This document shows, one piece after another, positions 11,901 through 23,900 of a DNA stretch of 64,000 nucleotides. Origin of the DNA: Watersipora subatra (taxonomy: Eukaryota > Bryozoa > Gymnolaemata > Cheilostomatida > Watersiporidae). Position 1 is the first letter of the stretch, and each line of letters starts with the position of its first letter. Location of the stretch: assembly GCF_963576615.1 (NCBI RefSeq), contig NC_088712.1, positions 56,628,010 to 56,692,009 of the forward strand, in the 5' to 3' direction. The notes beneath the pieces were generated by a model. It did not search any database and was not told the DNA's origin. It saw only the letters and a list, made by a program, of their open reading frames with translations. A program made the position numbers and the translations under genes.

Positions 11901-14900
11901 GAAGGTTCTTAGACATGCTTTTAAAGGTTGACTTGTAACAAAATTCACATTACAGTTATTTGGTATCAAAAGCTTCACCATGTCTTACTCTGTTGTGTTG
12001 TAGGTGCCAAATGTGTAAAAAAGTGATTACAAGCTCTTAAAAGCTCAAACATGAAAAGCCGTCATAGATTTGAATCTATTTATTTCTCTGACGCAACCAC
12101 GTAATTTGTTTATCGTTTTGTCACGTATGTTCTCACGTGAATTGAAAGGCCAATAAAAAGCTCAATATAAAACCTATCGTAGTATTAGTTTATGACAAAC
12201 ACTTCCGGTTTTACCGAAGACCCCGTATCAAATATAGATGCTCGCTACTTTACAGTTTTGTTTCGGCATTATTCAATCGTCAAGTCGTTATCTGATCACG
12301 TGACCCAATACTTCGCAAATACATGTAAGTTTTGCAGCACTGTTCGATTATCACAGGTAACCAACAGGCTCGTCATGATTATCAGAGAATGATATGTATT
12401 CCTTCGAGCTAGGGTTAAAAAGTTTAACAATTTTTCACAGTAAGTTATAAGATATCACTGCTAAAAGTGACAACATTACGATGACGATAAAATAGACGCG
12501 TAAGAACAATAGACATAGTTTTATTGAACGCGTGAAGTATATTTGCGAAAATAATTCGACGAATAAGGTTGCAAGAAAGTGTAAATAGAAACCCATCTCT
12601 CCCAACTACATCACATTTGAGCCGTTTTGGAAAGGGAGCCCAAACTACGGCGGTCTCGTGTGGCTGCGATTTTCTCTTCGTTTTTGAGCTTTTAAGAGCT
12701 TGTAATCACCTTTCCACATATTTTGCACCTACAACACAACAGAGTAAGACATGGTGAATATTTTCATATCAAATAACTGTAATGTGAATTGTGTTGCAAG
12801 TCAACCTTTAATTAAGGTCCTCATGATGCCTTTGTTGTAAATGCCTCAATAGTATTGAGGTGGACTCTCCTTTGTAGCTCAACTTGCTTTCGCATATTGT
12901 ACAAATAACTTGGTATTTCCCTTTCGTGACTGGCTTCTTCATGAACTACCAGACTGCCAAAAAAACGTTACGAAACCTATAGTCCAAAGACTATTGTCGC
13001 AGACGTAAAAATATAGTCTTGATTCAATTTGTTTTATTTTTCCTGGTCCATCCGCACTAGGACTAAGCGCGACTCTATTTCAATCGCACTTGAAAAGCGA
13101 TACATAATCGCTCTCGTTTAGCCATAAATCTACCCGTGTCTTTGTATAGGAAGACCCGAGGGTCGGGTGGCCCGACCCGGGCACCTCTGACCCGGAGGGT
13201 CAAGACCGGACGAGCTACCCGTGCCAGCTCTACATATGAGCAATACTCAGGTCGTGACAGACAGGAGAAATCCGACTCGCTATCCTCCAATCTGCAGCAA
13301 CAGCACCAACATTTTACAAGATATGCAGAGATTAGTGAAAATGCCACAAAATGCAGTCTCACTATTGTTCAGCTAATTGGTCAATGACAACTACCATTTC
13401 AGCATGGAGAATTTGCTAAGGAGGTAAGCATGTTTTTAAATTTATGTCAGATAAGAGTTGCATGAAACAACTATAGGTGTGGAGTTGTAGACCTTATAAG
13501 ACAGAGGCAAGTTATAACTCTTTGCATAGTCTGATATATCTAAAGCTATAATAAAAATTTCAATAAAAGTTTGCATGGTTTGCCATTGTCATTGTTATTG
13601 TATTTTTGTAACTATCAATTACATTTATTTTAACCTTGCTTTATTATTTTAGGCACTGGCAGTGTTTGTGGATGAATTCTGCCTTGATAAAAAGAGCAAC
13701 TCAGAAAGTATTGCTCTGTCAAGAAACACCTTTGCATGAAGAGTGGAAAATCTGAATAAGGACATTCAGAGCTTACAATGAAAGTCCAGATTAAGAAGTT
13801 TGTTTATTTCAGCATAGCATTAGATGAGAGCACAGATCTGTCTGACAATTCTCAGCTTGCAATTATGATACGGCATTGATAATGAGTTTGGCGTTAACGA
13901 GGATTTCCTAACAATCAGTAGTCTTCATGCACAACAACTGGAAAAGATGTCTCTGAGAGTCTATTAAAAGAACTTGCTGAGTTCAGCCTACCACTGGAGA
14001 AGATGTCTGGCATCTGTACCGATGGAGCACCTGAAATGGCAGGGAAAAACACAGGACTAATAGGTCTTTTTCTCAGCTCTCACTGTCGGGATGTTCCTCT
14101 TGTGGTGTACCATTGTGTCATACATCAAGAAAACTTAGCAGCGCAAACTCTGAGGATGGATCATGCTATGGGTCTGGTTGTATCCAGTGTTAACTTTATT
14201 CGATCACGAGCATGTAACCCTCGACCATTTAAAATTATGCTGAAAGAGATAGAATGTGAATACAAAAATGTAGATTATTACTGTAAAGTCAGGTGGCTCA
14301 ACAGCACTAAAACACTGCGAAGGTTTTACTGTCTGCTACCAGAGATTCATTTATTTATGAGAAACAAGGGTCGAGAGTGTAATGAGTTCAAAGATCAATT
14401 CTGGATCATTGATTTGGCATTTCTAGCTGATATCACAGAGCATATGTCAGTAGTGAACCTTCAGCTACAGGGAAAGAAACAGGATATATCTCAACTCTGG
14501 AGATACATCACTGCTTTCAGGACAAAAGCTTGAGCTGCGGGAGCAGCAACTCCGAGAGGAGACTTATGCTCACTTCAAAACTCTGTCAGGGCGTCAGCAC
14601 AATGGCCAATGCGTTGAGGTCCACTCTGAGCAATACGCCAACAACGTTTCAGATCCATCAGCTGAATTTGCACAATGTTTTTCAGTCTGCAGAAACTGAT
14701 AAGAAGATGAAGATATTTGCCTATCGATTTTCTGTCAACCCTAGCAGTTTAGCAGCCAAGTTACAGATAGAGCTCATTGACTTGCAGGCGAACGAACGTC
14801 TCAAACAACAGCATCTCAGGCATGAACTCATAGTTTTATCATGATTTCTTTCCAGCTCTACATAAACATGCTCTTCAAATGGTCAGCTCCTTTGGCTCTA

Positions 14901-17900
14901 CCTACTTATGGGAGCAATTCTTCAGCCGCATGAAGCACACTAAAAACAAGTAACGTACCAGACTAACCGATGAGCATCGAGCTCAGAAGCTCATGATTTC
15001 ATTTTCAGACATTAAACCTGACCTAGACAAGATTGTATGAGAGAAGCAGTACCAAGTGGGTCACTGAGAGTAGACTACTCAGTACCATTACCAGTGAGAA
15101 CTTAGTACCACAATATCTCTTCAACAAGCACACTGCACATAAATTTCAAATGATGCTTTTTGGTATTACATGTATATGTATTTAAAACCAATATTTTGAC
15201 GCATAAATTTGTGATTTTGTAATTACATGTAGGTAAAGCCAATATATTGATGTATTTTTTTTGTAATTACATGTAGTTAAAATAAATAGATTGACTGGGG
15301 AGAATGAGAATTACACGTGATGGATGAAATCATGTTTTGCAATACATAAGATTATGGCTATTCAATTATTTGCAATATACGTAGCAGCTATGCGTGGCCC
15401 CAGTCTAGGCTTGACTTTACATACTGCCCCCCCCCCCTTTAAAACGGTTGAACACCTCTGCTCTAAATGCAACTATGAGTACATTAGCTTTTATTAGTGC
15501 AGCATAGAGCAAAGTAGTAGTTGCCTGCTGCTTGCCATTAGTCTGGCGCATTGCCAATGGAATATTCAAGTGAACTAGTATCCATATTGCTAAACTTACT
15601 AATAAGAGCCGTGGGAGCAAGCTTTAGTGACGTTGTGAAACGCAGAGTGCTATGTGCATTTCAACCTACATAAATGTTCATTTCGCCTATTGCAATAATT
15701 GCATCTCGCATGGCTTAGTTGGTAAGATTGTTACCAGTTCACCTTGAGGTTGCGAGACCAAATCCAGCACAAAGCAAATTTTTCATTCCTATGTTTTAAT
15801 AGCTATAGCTGAGCTATAGCTGAGACCAATTTATTTATATAGATGTGTATATCTTTTTCATGGATTATGAACAAAAAATGACATACATGTAGTTGCAGCA
15901 CTCATTTTTTCTTTAAATTGAAAAATTCAAAACAATGCATATCTCTATGAAAGCATATCTCTATGAAAGCATATCTCTATAGAAGCTGACAGAACTTAAA
16001 CTTGGCAAACTTTTAATAACCACCGCTCCTTTGTTATTTTTCATCATCTATTCTGGCAGTTGTTGAGATATAGTTTCTGATATCAAAGTTTTCCAAATAA
16101 GTCAAGTTAGATTGAACGAAGGACATTCCCTTTCAATACTTGGTATCAATGTTGACTTGAGTAAGTTTAACTGTCGAGACACGCATCTCAGTTGGGGTTA
16201 TAAAATGTGCGTCATATTCTTTTCTAGCTGACTAGATTTGAAATCACTGCTTGAACAGAAGTGGTAGAACAGTTTTCAAGCAATCAAACACTAAAAAACT
16301 AAAAGTTGTGTTTGTAAGGATTATAGCTAGTCATTTTATTTAAAAGAATGCCAACTCAAAGTTGACAACTTTTATTTCAGTTGCCTATGTAAATTTTATC
16401 AATAATTGTTCCAGATATTGACAATGAAATACAAAAGGAGATTTTGCTGGAGCATAAGCCTGGAGAGAATTTAACTTTATCATGTGATGTGCGAAGCAAT
16501 CCTAAACCACTCTACAGTTGGACATTTGACAAAGGGCTAAATACATCAGTAGCTCATGTGTCTATTCCTGATGTGGAGACTGTCAGCTGCACTGCCTATG
16601 TTGAGCGTGAGTGACTTTATCTATTCTTAGTAGCTATTACTATGTTTCTATGATGCAGTCAATCCTCAAGCTTGCGTTATCTGCAAATGGAAACTGAACA
16701 AAACTCGCAAGTATAGCGAGCTTTTTACTCCCAACGTTTTTATCGAATGTTTCATGTTTGGGTAAAATCGAAATGGCTCTTGTTAATAAATGGGCAAACA
16801 GTACCGCTCATGCTATTCACTGTTAAACACTTTTACGCTCAAGTCATCCCTATTTCAAAAGTGTGCCCTAAGTAGTGGTGCCACTACGACCTCAGGCATA
16901 AAATTCTTATCATTTTTTACAAAGCGTCTCCTTGTTAATCCACAACATGCCAAGGCCCATTGAAACACTTATTGTACAATCACTCAACGCGTGCACAGCT
17001 GTAAATCCTCGCCATCTGCACAGTATAAACATAGTGTATGAAGTTAATATCAGGTAGCTGTATATGAAGGCTATTAAATTTGCCTTGAGGTATTGGCCAG
17101 TTACTGAAAAGAAAACTTTTCTGTTGGCATTTTTATAAAAACTAGATAAAAGCCCAGCCCTGTACGGTAATAAAAAATGTTTTCCACAAAAAATATCTAT
17201 CTTTCATCAACATATACAGTACATGTAGTTGCACTCTTTTTATTGCATCTCAATTCAAGCTTGTTATGTTCAAAGGTCCAAAGGAACAGCATGGTTTAAA
17301 CTTTCTTCTTTTTATAGCCTTTGCACCTCTGACCATCACTTGGACTATCAACTGGACCCTAGATGCTGCCACCCCACCTAAAAACATTTCTGCATGTACA
17401 ACAACAACTCAAACGAAAGCAGCTGTAATAGTAGCAGCAAGTTTCACAGTCATTCTACTTGTACAGTCTGCTCTATTTTGTAGATGGAAAAAAAGAGCAG
17501 GTTTGTTCTTTTTAAGTTGTTTTTGTTAGACTACAGTCATCTAGTTTTCGCTGGTCTAGAATTAATGCTGTTTAGTTTGTATCTACATGCAAATTTTCAC
17601 CATAACTTTGTATTTACAAGTTAAGCAGATGCTTAGGCTAGTCTTAACGCTGTTTTGTGTAGTTTCACTTTACTATTTAAAATTATTTTCTGTTGACTGT
17701 ATGCTTTAGATGAAAAGATAAAATTCCTGGAGTCTCAAAAACTCAGGTAAGTTTTAGTGGGAAAAATTATTCTATTTGTTATATCTTCACAAACATTATC
17801 ATTAAGTTTTATCAGTAAAAAATCATGCTGTTACCAAAGTTTTGTAGTCGATTTTTATCTCACATTATCTTATCACTGAAAGGAAACTAGCAAACTAATA

Positions 17901-20900
17901 ACAAACTAAGCGAGTAGTATAGTGAGAGCAGATCTACACACCTTTGCACTTAAAGTTGGATTTTGGGTACATTTTAGCCCAAGAACCTCGGAGAATGGTG
18001 TTGTCTGATGGAAAGTTTGGGGGGGGTAGGTGTGTGAGTGTTGGGAGCTAAGGTTATGAAGTTTGAGAGGAATTGTGGGAAGGATGCGGTGCCGGTCTCG
18101 AGAGGAATCGCGGGAAGGATGACGTCAAGAGGGGCGACGGTTTCGCGTTTCGATGCGACGGGTTTGGGGTTTCGTCGACGTCGGCGACGACGACGTCGAC
18201 GAGTTGAGCGATCGAACGTCGAATGGTTGGGGTCGGGTTGGCGACCGGTGGGGTGAACGTTGTTATGTCGTTTCGGTTGAATGAACGCTGATGTTGGACG
18301 AGTTCGGGCGTGTCTATTCGTGGAATCGATTAACTGTCCATTCACTATTTATAAGTTAAGAGTTTTATATATATGAACATTATATCATTGAGAAGTTCAA
18401 CTAGAAGGAATATAAAATTATGGAAACTATTCATAAGGATAATTCTAAAGTTTACAATTCTTGTGAAGAAGAAAAAGATGAAACAGATGGATTAGTTGAA
18501 GAGGCTGTATTATTACATAATCATTTTGATAACATCACTAAATCTACATCAAAACCGCTTCGACAAAGTTTGCTTCAATTTTTTGGAGTGGTTTTAATAT
18601 TACTTGCAATAACTGTAGCTTCATCTTTGATTGAATATTTTTTTATTCGGATTACAGGAGAAAAGATGAATGCTACTGTGAACTATGTAGAAGTATTTTT
18701 TCAAAATCTTGTGAATAATGAAAGTATGATTTTTGAAACATCTCCTCATCATTATAATTAGTTTAAATGAAAACTTCAAATGTTAGTAATTATCAAAACA
18801 TGGAGAAAGACGGACTACAATCAATTGATGTGAGGTTACATTCTCCTTTCACATCTATGATAACAGGACCAACAGGATCAGGAAAAACTCAACTCGTTAA
18901 ACGGTTGATTGAACAATCTCAATTAATATCTGCTCCTCCTCCAATCGAAATTATATATTGCTATGGAATATGGCAGGAAGCTTTTGAGGATATGACAGGA
19001 GTGGAATTTCATGAAGGATTGAAAGATCCGAGTACTTTTCCCAAAGATGGAGAAAATAGATGGATGATCATTGATGATCTAATGGAGGAATTATCATCAA
19101 ATATCAAGATGGCTAACAATTTGTATACTCGAGAAAGTCACCATCTAAATATTAGTATTTTTACTATTACACAAAACTTATTCTTTGGTAAACTTAGAAC
19201 AATTTCGCTGAATAGTCACTATTTTTTTTATAGGAAAAAACCCCAGGGATTCTACATCAATCACATTTTTAGGAAAACAAGTTTTTCCTGGACAAGTTAA
19301 ATATTTTCAGGAATCCTACCGAGATGCAACATCTTCACCATATTCCTTCATGAGACTGGACCTCCGACAAGAAACCGATGATACAATGAGAATTATGGGA
19401 AATTTCCCTCCTGTTGACTCTACGCCTATGATTATTTATAAGCCTAATTAAGCAAACGATTTTGATTTGTATTCCATAATTAAATAAAACAAGTATATAT
19501 TCCAAGTTCTCTTTAAATATTCACCATACTACTTCTGTATCTTCCTCTGAGTGATTACTATAACATCACTAAAATTATCACATAGATATGGCTGAAACAA
19601 AAAGAATTCAACGAAATTTACTAACTTTATTATCTCTAGTTGGAGATTCTATTTCTTCTCAACAATCGATTATTAAAAATGCTAAAACGGATTTAATTTT
19701 AGCAATTATTGATTGTGTGAAATTACTCATTAAAAGAAAAGAACGACTAACTGATGCTCAGTATAAAGCTTTGAGTCGACAAAGTAAAAACATCGCTCGA
19801 CTGATTAGTCCTAGAACATCGAATTTGGAAAAGAAACAACTTTTGCAAAAAGGAGGGTTTTTATCGGCTTTACTAGGTCCGATCGCGGGTGCTATACTCC
19901 CAGGATTAGTTGAACCATTGCTCGGAGGATTGTTTAAAACACGAAGAAGAAAATAATTAAGTTATCATGGATAATTCTCCACTTTCTAAGAGAATGAAAA
20001 AAAAACAGAGTAATTCTGCAAATACTGAACGGTCTTACCGATGAACTTGCAAGTTCTGCTTTACCTCATATGAAAGAAGAAGTAATTAGAACATTACTTG
20101 AAATTGTTAAAAATATTATATATGGGAATGTACCTTTAACGAAAAATCAATACCATTCTCTGAGTCAACATAAAAAGGAGTTGATGAATATTATCGATGA
20201 AAACAAACCTCTTAAATATAAACGAAAGATTTTGCAAAACGGAAAAGGATTATTGAAACGGATTATAAAGCCATCCCTCAACTTGTATTAATCATTCAGC
20301 AGGAAGATGAGCTTTCCTAAGTATACAAAAAAATTTTTTTTGGTTTCTGAAGACGAGTACAAACGGAACCAATTTAAAAGTCAACAGGATTCAAAAATTA
20401 TCAATGATGGCTATAGTTCGTCACTTCGTTTTAATCCATTAGAAAATCCAAGAGTAAGTAAGGTTAAGAAGACCAGAGATAGGATGCGTCAAATTAATAA
20501 CGATAACACTATTTCAGACTATAACAAAGTTAATTTGTATGCAGCTGAACTTCAAAAATTTTTAGATGAAATGAATTCAATTCGGAGTTATCCAATTCAA
20601 CAGTCTCCGACTATTCGAAATCCGATTTCAATGATGTCACAAACACCTTCAGCTCCACAAAATTCAAAAGAAACTCTAAAGAAAGATACACCTGAATTAC
20701 CCGAAGATAATTCGTCTCAAGACTCTACAGTTTTAAAAGAATCGCCAAAAAAAGAAGACACATTATTACCACCGAAGTTAAACGAAGAAGAACCATCGTC
20801 AAATTCTTCTAGATCTTATTCCATTTCTTCAATAGTTGAAGACTTCGGTTCGATTTAGGATCGAACTAAAGCGAAAAATCTTCTGGAAAAATTGAAAAAG

Positions 20901-23900
20901 TCTGGGAATTATGATTCTTTAACCGGGAAAATAACAGGATCTACAGGAGAGATTAAACCTGAGAACTTACGAAATCTTCTTGAAAGAAAGATTCGAGTTA
21001 AAGATAGTTCAATTGTATCTTCTCCCTTTTCTCCAAGTTCATTTGAGAAACAATATAACTTATTTGAAAAAATTATCAAGGAGTCGAACTCGAATTTATC
21101 AAATAAATCAAAATCCAATTCGAATAGATCGTCTTCACGAAAACCTTATGTAGGAACAAGAGGAAAATGGACGACTTACTAAATGAATTCTATTATACCC
21201 CGGATCTACCATCTTCATTAGGTGGAGCACGAAAACTGAATGAAGCACTTCGGAGAAAAGAAAGCGAACAAGAAGTTAGAGATTGGTTAAGTGGTGAAGA
21301 TGCTTATACGTTACACAAACAAATAAAAACGAAATTTAGAAGAAGACCTACAATTGTTGCAGGAGTTGGTGAACAATTACAGGCTGATTTAATGGATGTT
21401 AGATCTCATCGAGCTGAAAATGATGGAATTACATTTTTACTTACAATGATTGATGTTTTTTCAAGAAAAGCATGGGTAGAGCCTCTTGTTAACAAATCAG
21501 GTATATTGGTAGCAAAAGCCTTAAAAAAAGTATTGGATGGAACTAATTATAGAGTTTTTCAAACAGACAAAGGAAAAGAGTTTAATAATCGAGATGTCAA
21601 AAAAGTTTTGAAAGAAAATAAAGTAAAATGGTTTACATCTGAGAATGAGACAATTAAAGCTTCCATCATAGAACGATTCAACAAAACATTACGGGTGAAG
21701 ATGTATAGATTCATGACATATTCGGATGATCGTAGATATATTGATGTTTTACCACAAATGGTAAAAGCATATAACAATACTATTCACACAACATTAGGAA
21801 TAAAACCGAATGATGTAAATTATGAAAATCAAGAAAGAATCTGGAATAGGATTTATGAAAATGGAGAATATAGTTCTGACAGTACTCCCAAATTCAATAT
21901 TGATGATTACGTTCGTATTAGTAAAGCTAGAACAGTTTTCGAAAGAGGTTTCACAATAAATTGGACAGTTGAAGTTTTTCAAATTACAGAAGTGCTTGAT
22001 TTTGAAAGACCGATTATCTATAAATTACGTGATTTAGCAAACGAACCGGTTGATGGAACTTTTTATGAAGATGAACTACAGAAAGTAAAAAAACCCGCAT
22101 TTTTTCGAATTGAGAAAATTCTCAAATCTCGGAAACGAGGAAGAACAAAGGAAATACTCGTTAAATGGATGGGATATCCTGATTCATTCAATAGCTGGGT
22201 CAATGAAAGAGATTTTGTTAAATAAAAGAGGATGATAAGGAATTGAACTTCATTGAAAGAATTGAAAATGTCGGAGTTCGTAACTCTTCCTTCTGATGCT
22301 AGTTTTAGTGACTTTCCTAAAAATACTAATTCAAACTTTACAGTTAGACTAGCCAGATATGTAGATTTTACAGAAGGACAATGGGAAGTTGCTCTAAAAG
22401 ATATATCGTTTTTAAATAATTGGCCAAATGTAGTAGGAGGAATAATAAGCATCACAAAAGCGGAACTTAATGGGAGATTTCGTCGTTTCGACATAAAAAT
22501 TGGAAATGGAAGATACGAAGATATAGATGAAGTAATTCAATGAACTCATGATGTTCTAAAATCCTTCAATCTCCATCCAACTATAGAATTCGGATACGAC
22601 AAAATATCCAACAAATCTATGTTGTATGTAAGAGATTCGAGTGTTCAGGTTTCGTTTTCACAAGATTTCGCAAATATCTTAGGATTAGATCCGAAGATAA
22701 TTTATAATGTGGGAAAACACGGAAACATCACATCTCCGGATATCAACTATGGATTTACATCATTATACGTATATTCATCAATTGTAAGTAACAGACTCGT
22801 TGGAGATGCAAATGTACGATTGCTACGAGTTGTCCCAGTAAGTGGAAAGAAGTTCTCTCGAGTTTATACAGAATTCAGTCAAGCGCATTACGTTGAAGTG
22901 GATAAAATTTCTACTGATGTGATAGAGACCCTTATAACAAGTGATGATGGAGAAAAAGTACCATTTGATGGAGGGAAGGTTATACTAACGGTTCATTTCA
23001 GAAAGAAACAATGAATTCCATATTAATTCCATATACTCCAGAAGACTCAAAAAACTTTTACATTCAATATTACACGTCTAATCAATCAGGAAATGGCGGA
23101 TTGACACCATATAAAGGAAAGAGAGTGATGGGAAATGGACGACTATCAGGAATATTTAAAAAATTAGCAAAAGCTGTTGCGCCTCTAGCAAAAAAAACGG
23201 CTATCTCATTAGGGAAAAAAGGGTTAGATGCTGCATCCAATTATCTTAATAACATGGTAGAGAGACCAAAAGAAGAAGAAGAAGAAACAGATGAAGTAGT
23301 AATTCCAAGAGTTAGAAAACCTGGGAAAAGAAAATTAAATAACCGTAGCAAACCTGCAAAGCGACGGAGAAAAGCCACTCCAAATATTTTTTTAAATTTG
23401 AAAATGCTTTATATATTATTATCTCAATATTTTTTAGTTCATTTCATTGACATACATCAATAGTGAAAGATGAGTTCTGGAGAGATTGGTTCAACAGGTT
23501 TAAAAATATCGGGTTCTCCTTTTACGATAAACGAAAGTTTGGGTATATTTGATGTTCCAGGCACACATAGTTCGGTGGAGCACGGATATTATAGTGAATT
23601 AGCTCCGTCACGTCTCAGTGAATATGGGCCAATTGAAATTGAAATACCTGGAGATGTAGATCACTATATCGATTTAAGTAATTCATATTTGCAAATCGAA
23701 GGAAAAGTAGTCAAGGACGATGGTTCCAATTTAGACAATACTGCTGCTAATGTAAATGTTGTACCAGGGGATGCGTTTTTTCATTCGCTAATCAAAACAG
23801 CAACATTCAAAATTAATGGATCTGTTGTTGAACATTCAAGTGATTATCCTATGAGATCGTTCATAGAAACCCTTCTCAATAATAGCAGAGAAGAAAAACA

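Larger units (their letters stand above)
10908..15460 (+). mobile_element. hAT (Charlie-type) DNA transposon, decayed, with nested insertions
   Basis: The left end CAGGCATGTCCAAC and the complement of the right end, CAGAGGTGTTCAAC, form hAT-type TIRs. A perfect 8-bp target duplication CTCTAAAT flanks the element (10900-10907 and 15461-15468). It contains a broken Charlie/GTF2IRD2-like transposase (13650-15050) and a second, complete hAT insertion at 11423-13232. A C-run at 15427-15437 lies near the right end. The paralogous intron lacks the element. Confidence 0.9.

Noticed and set aside
17974..18345. 123-residue minus-strand frame and 72-residue plus-strand frame in the left TIR, and the matching 175-residue frame across the right TIR
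   Set aside because: Both TIRs give the same frames in mirror orientation, rich in Arg from CGA/CGT words. They start or end outside TIR limits and resemble no protein.
21559..22494. Minus-strand frames across the integrase and minor capsid genes
   Set aside because: They are shadows of the well-supported plus-strand genes.
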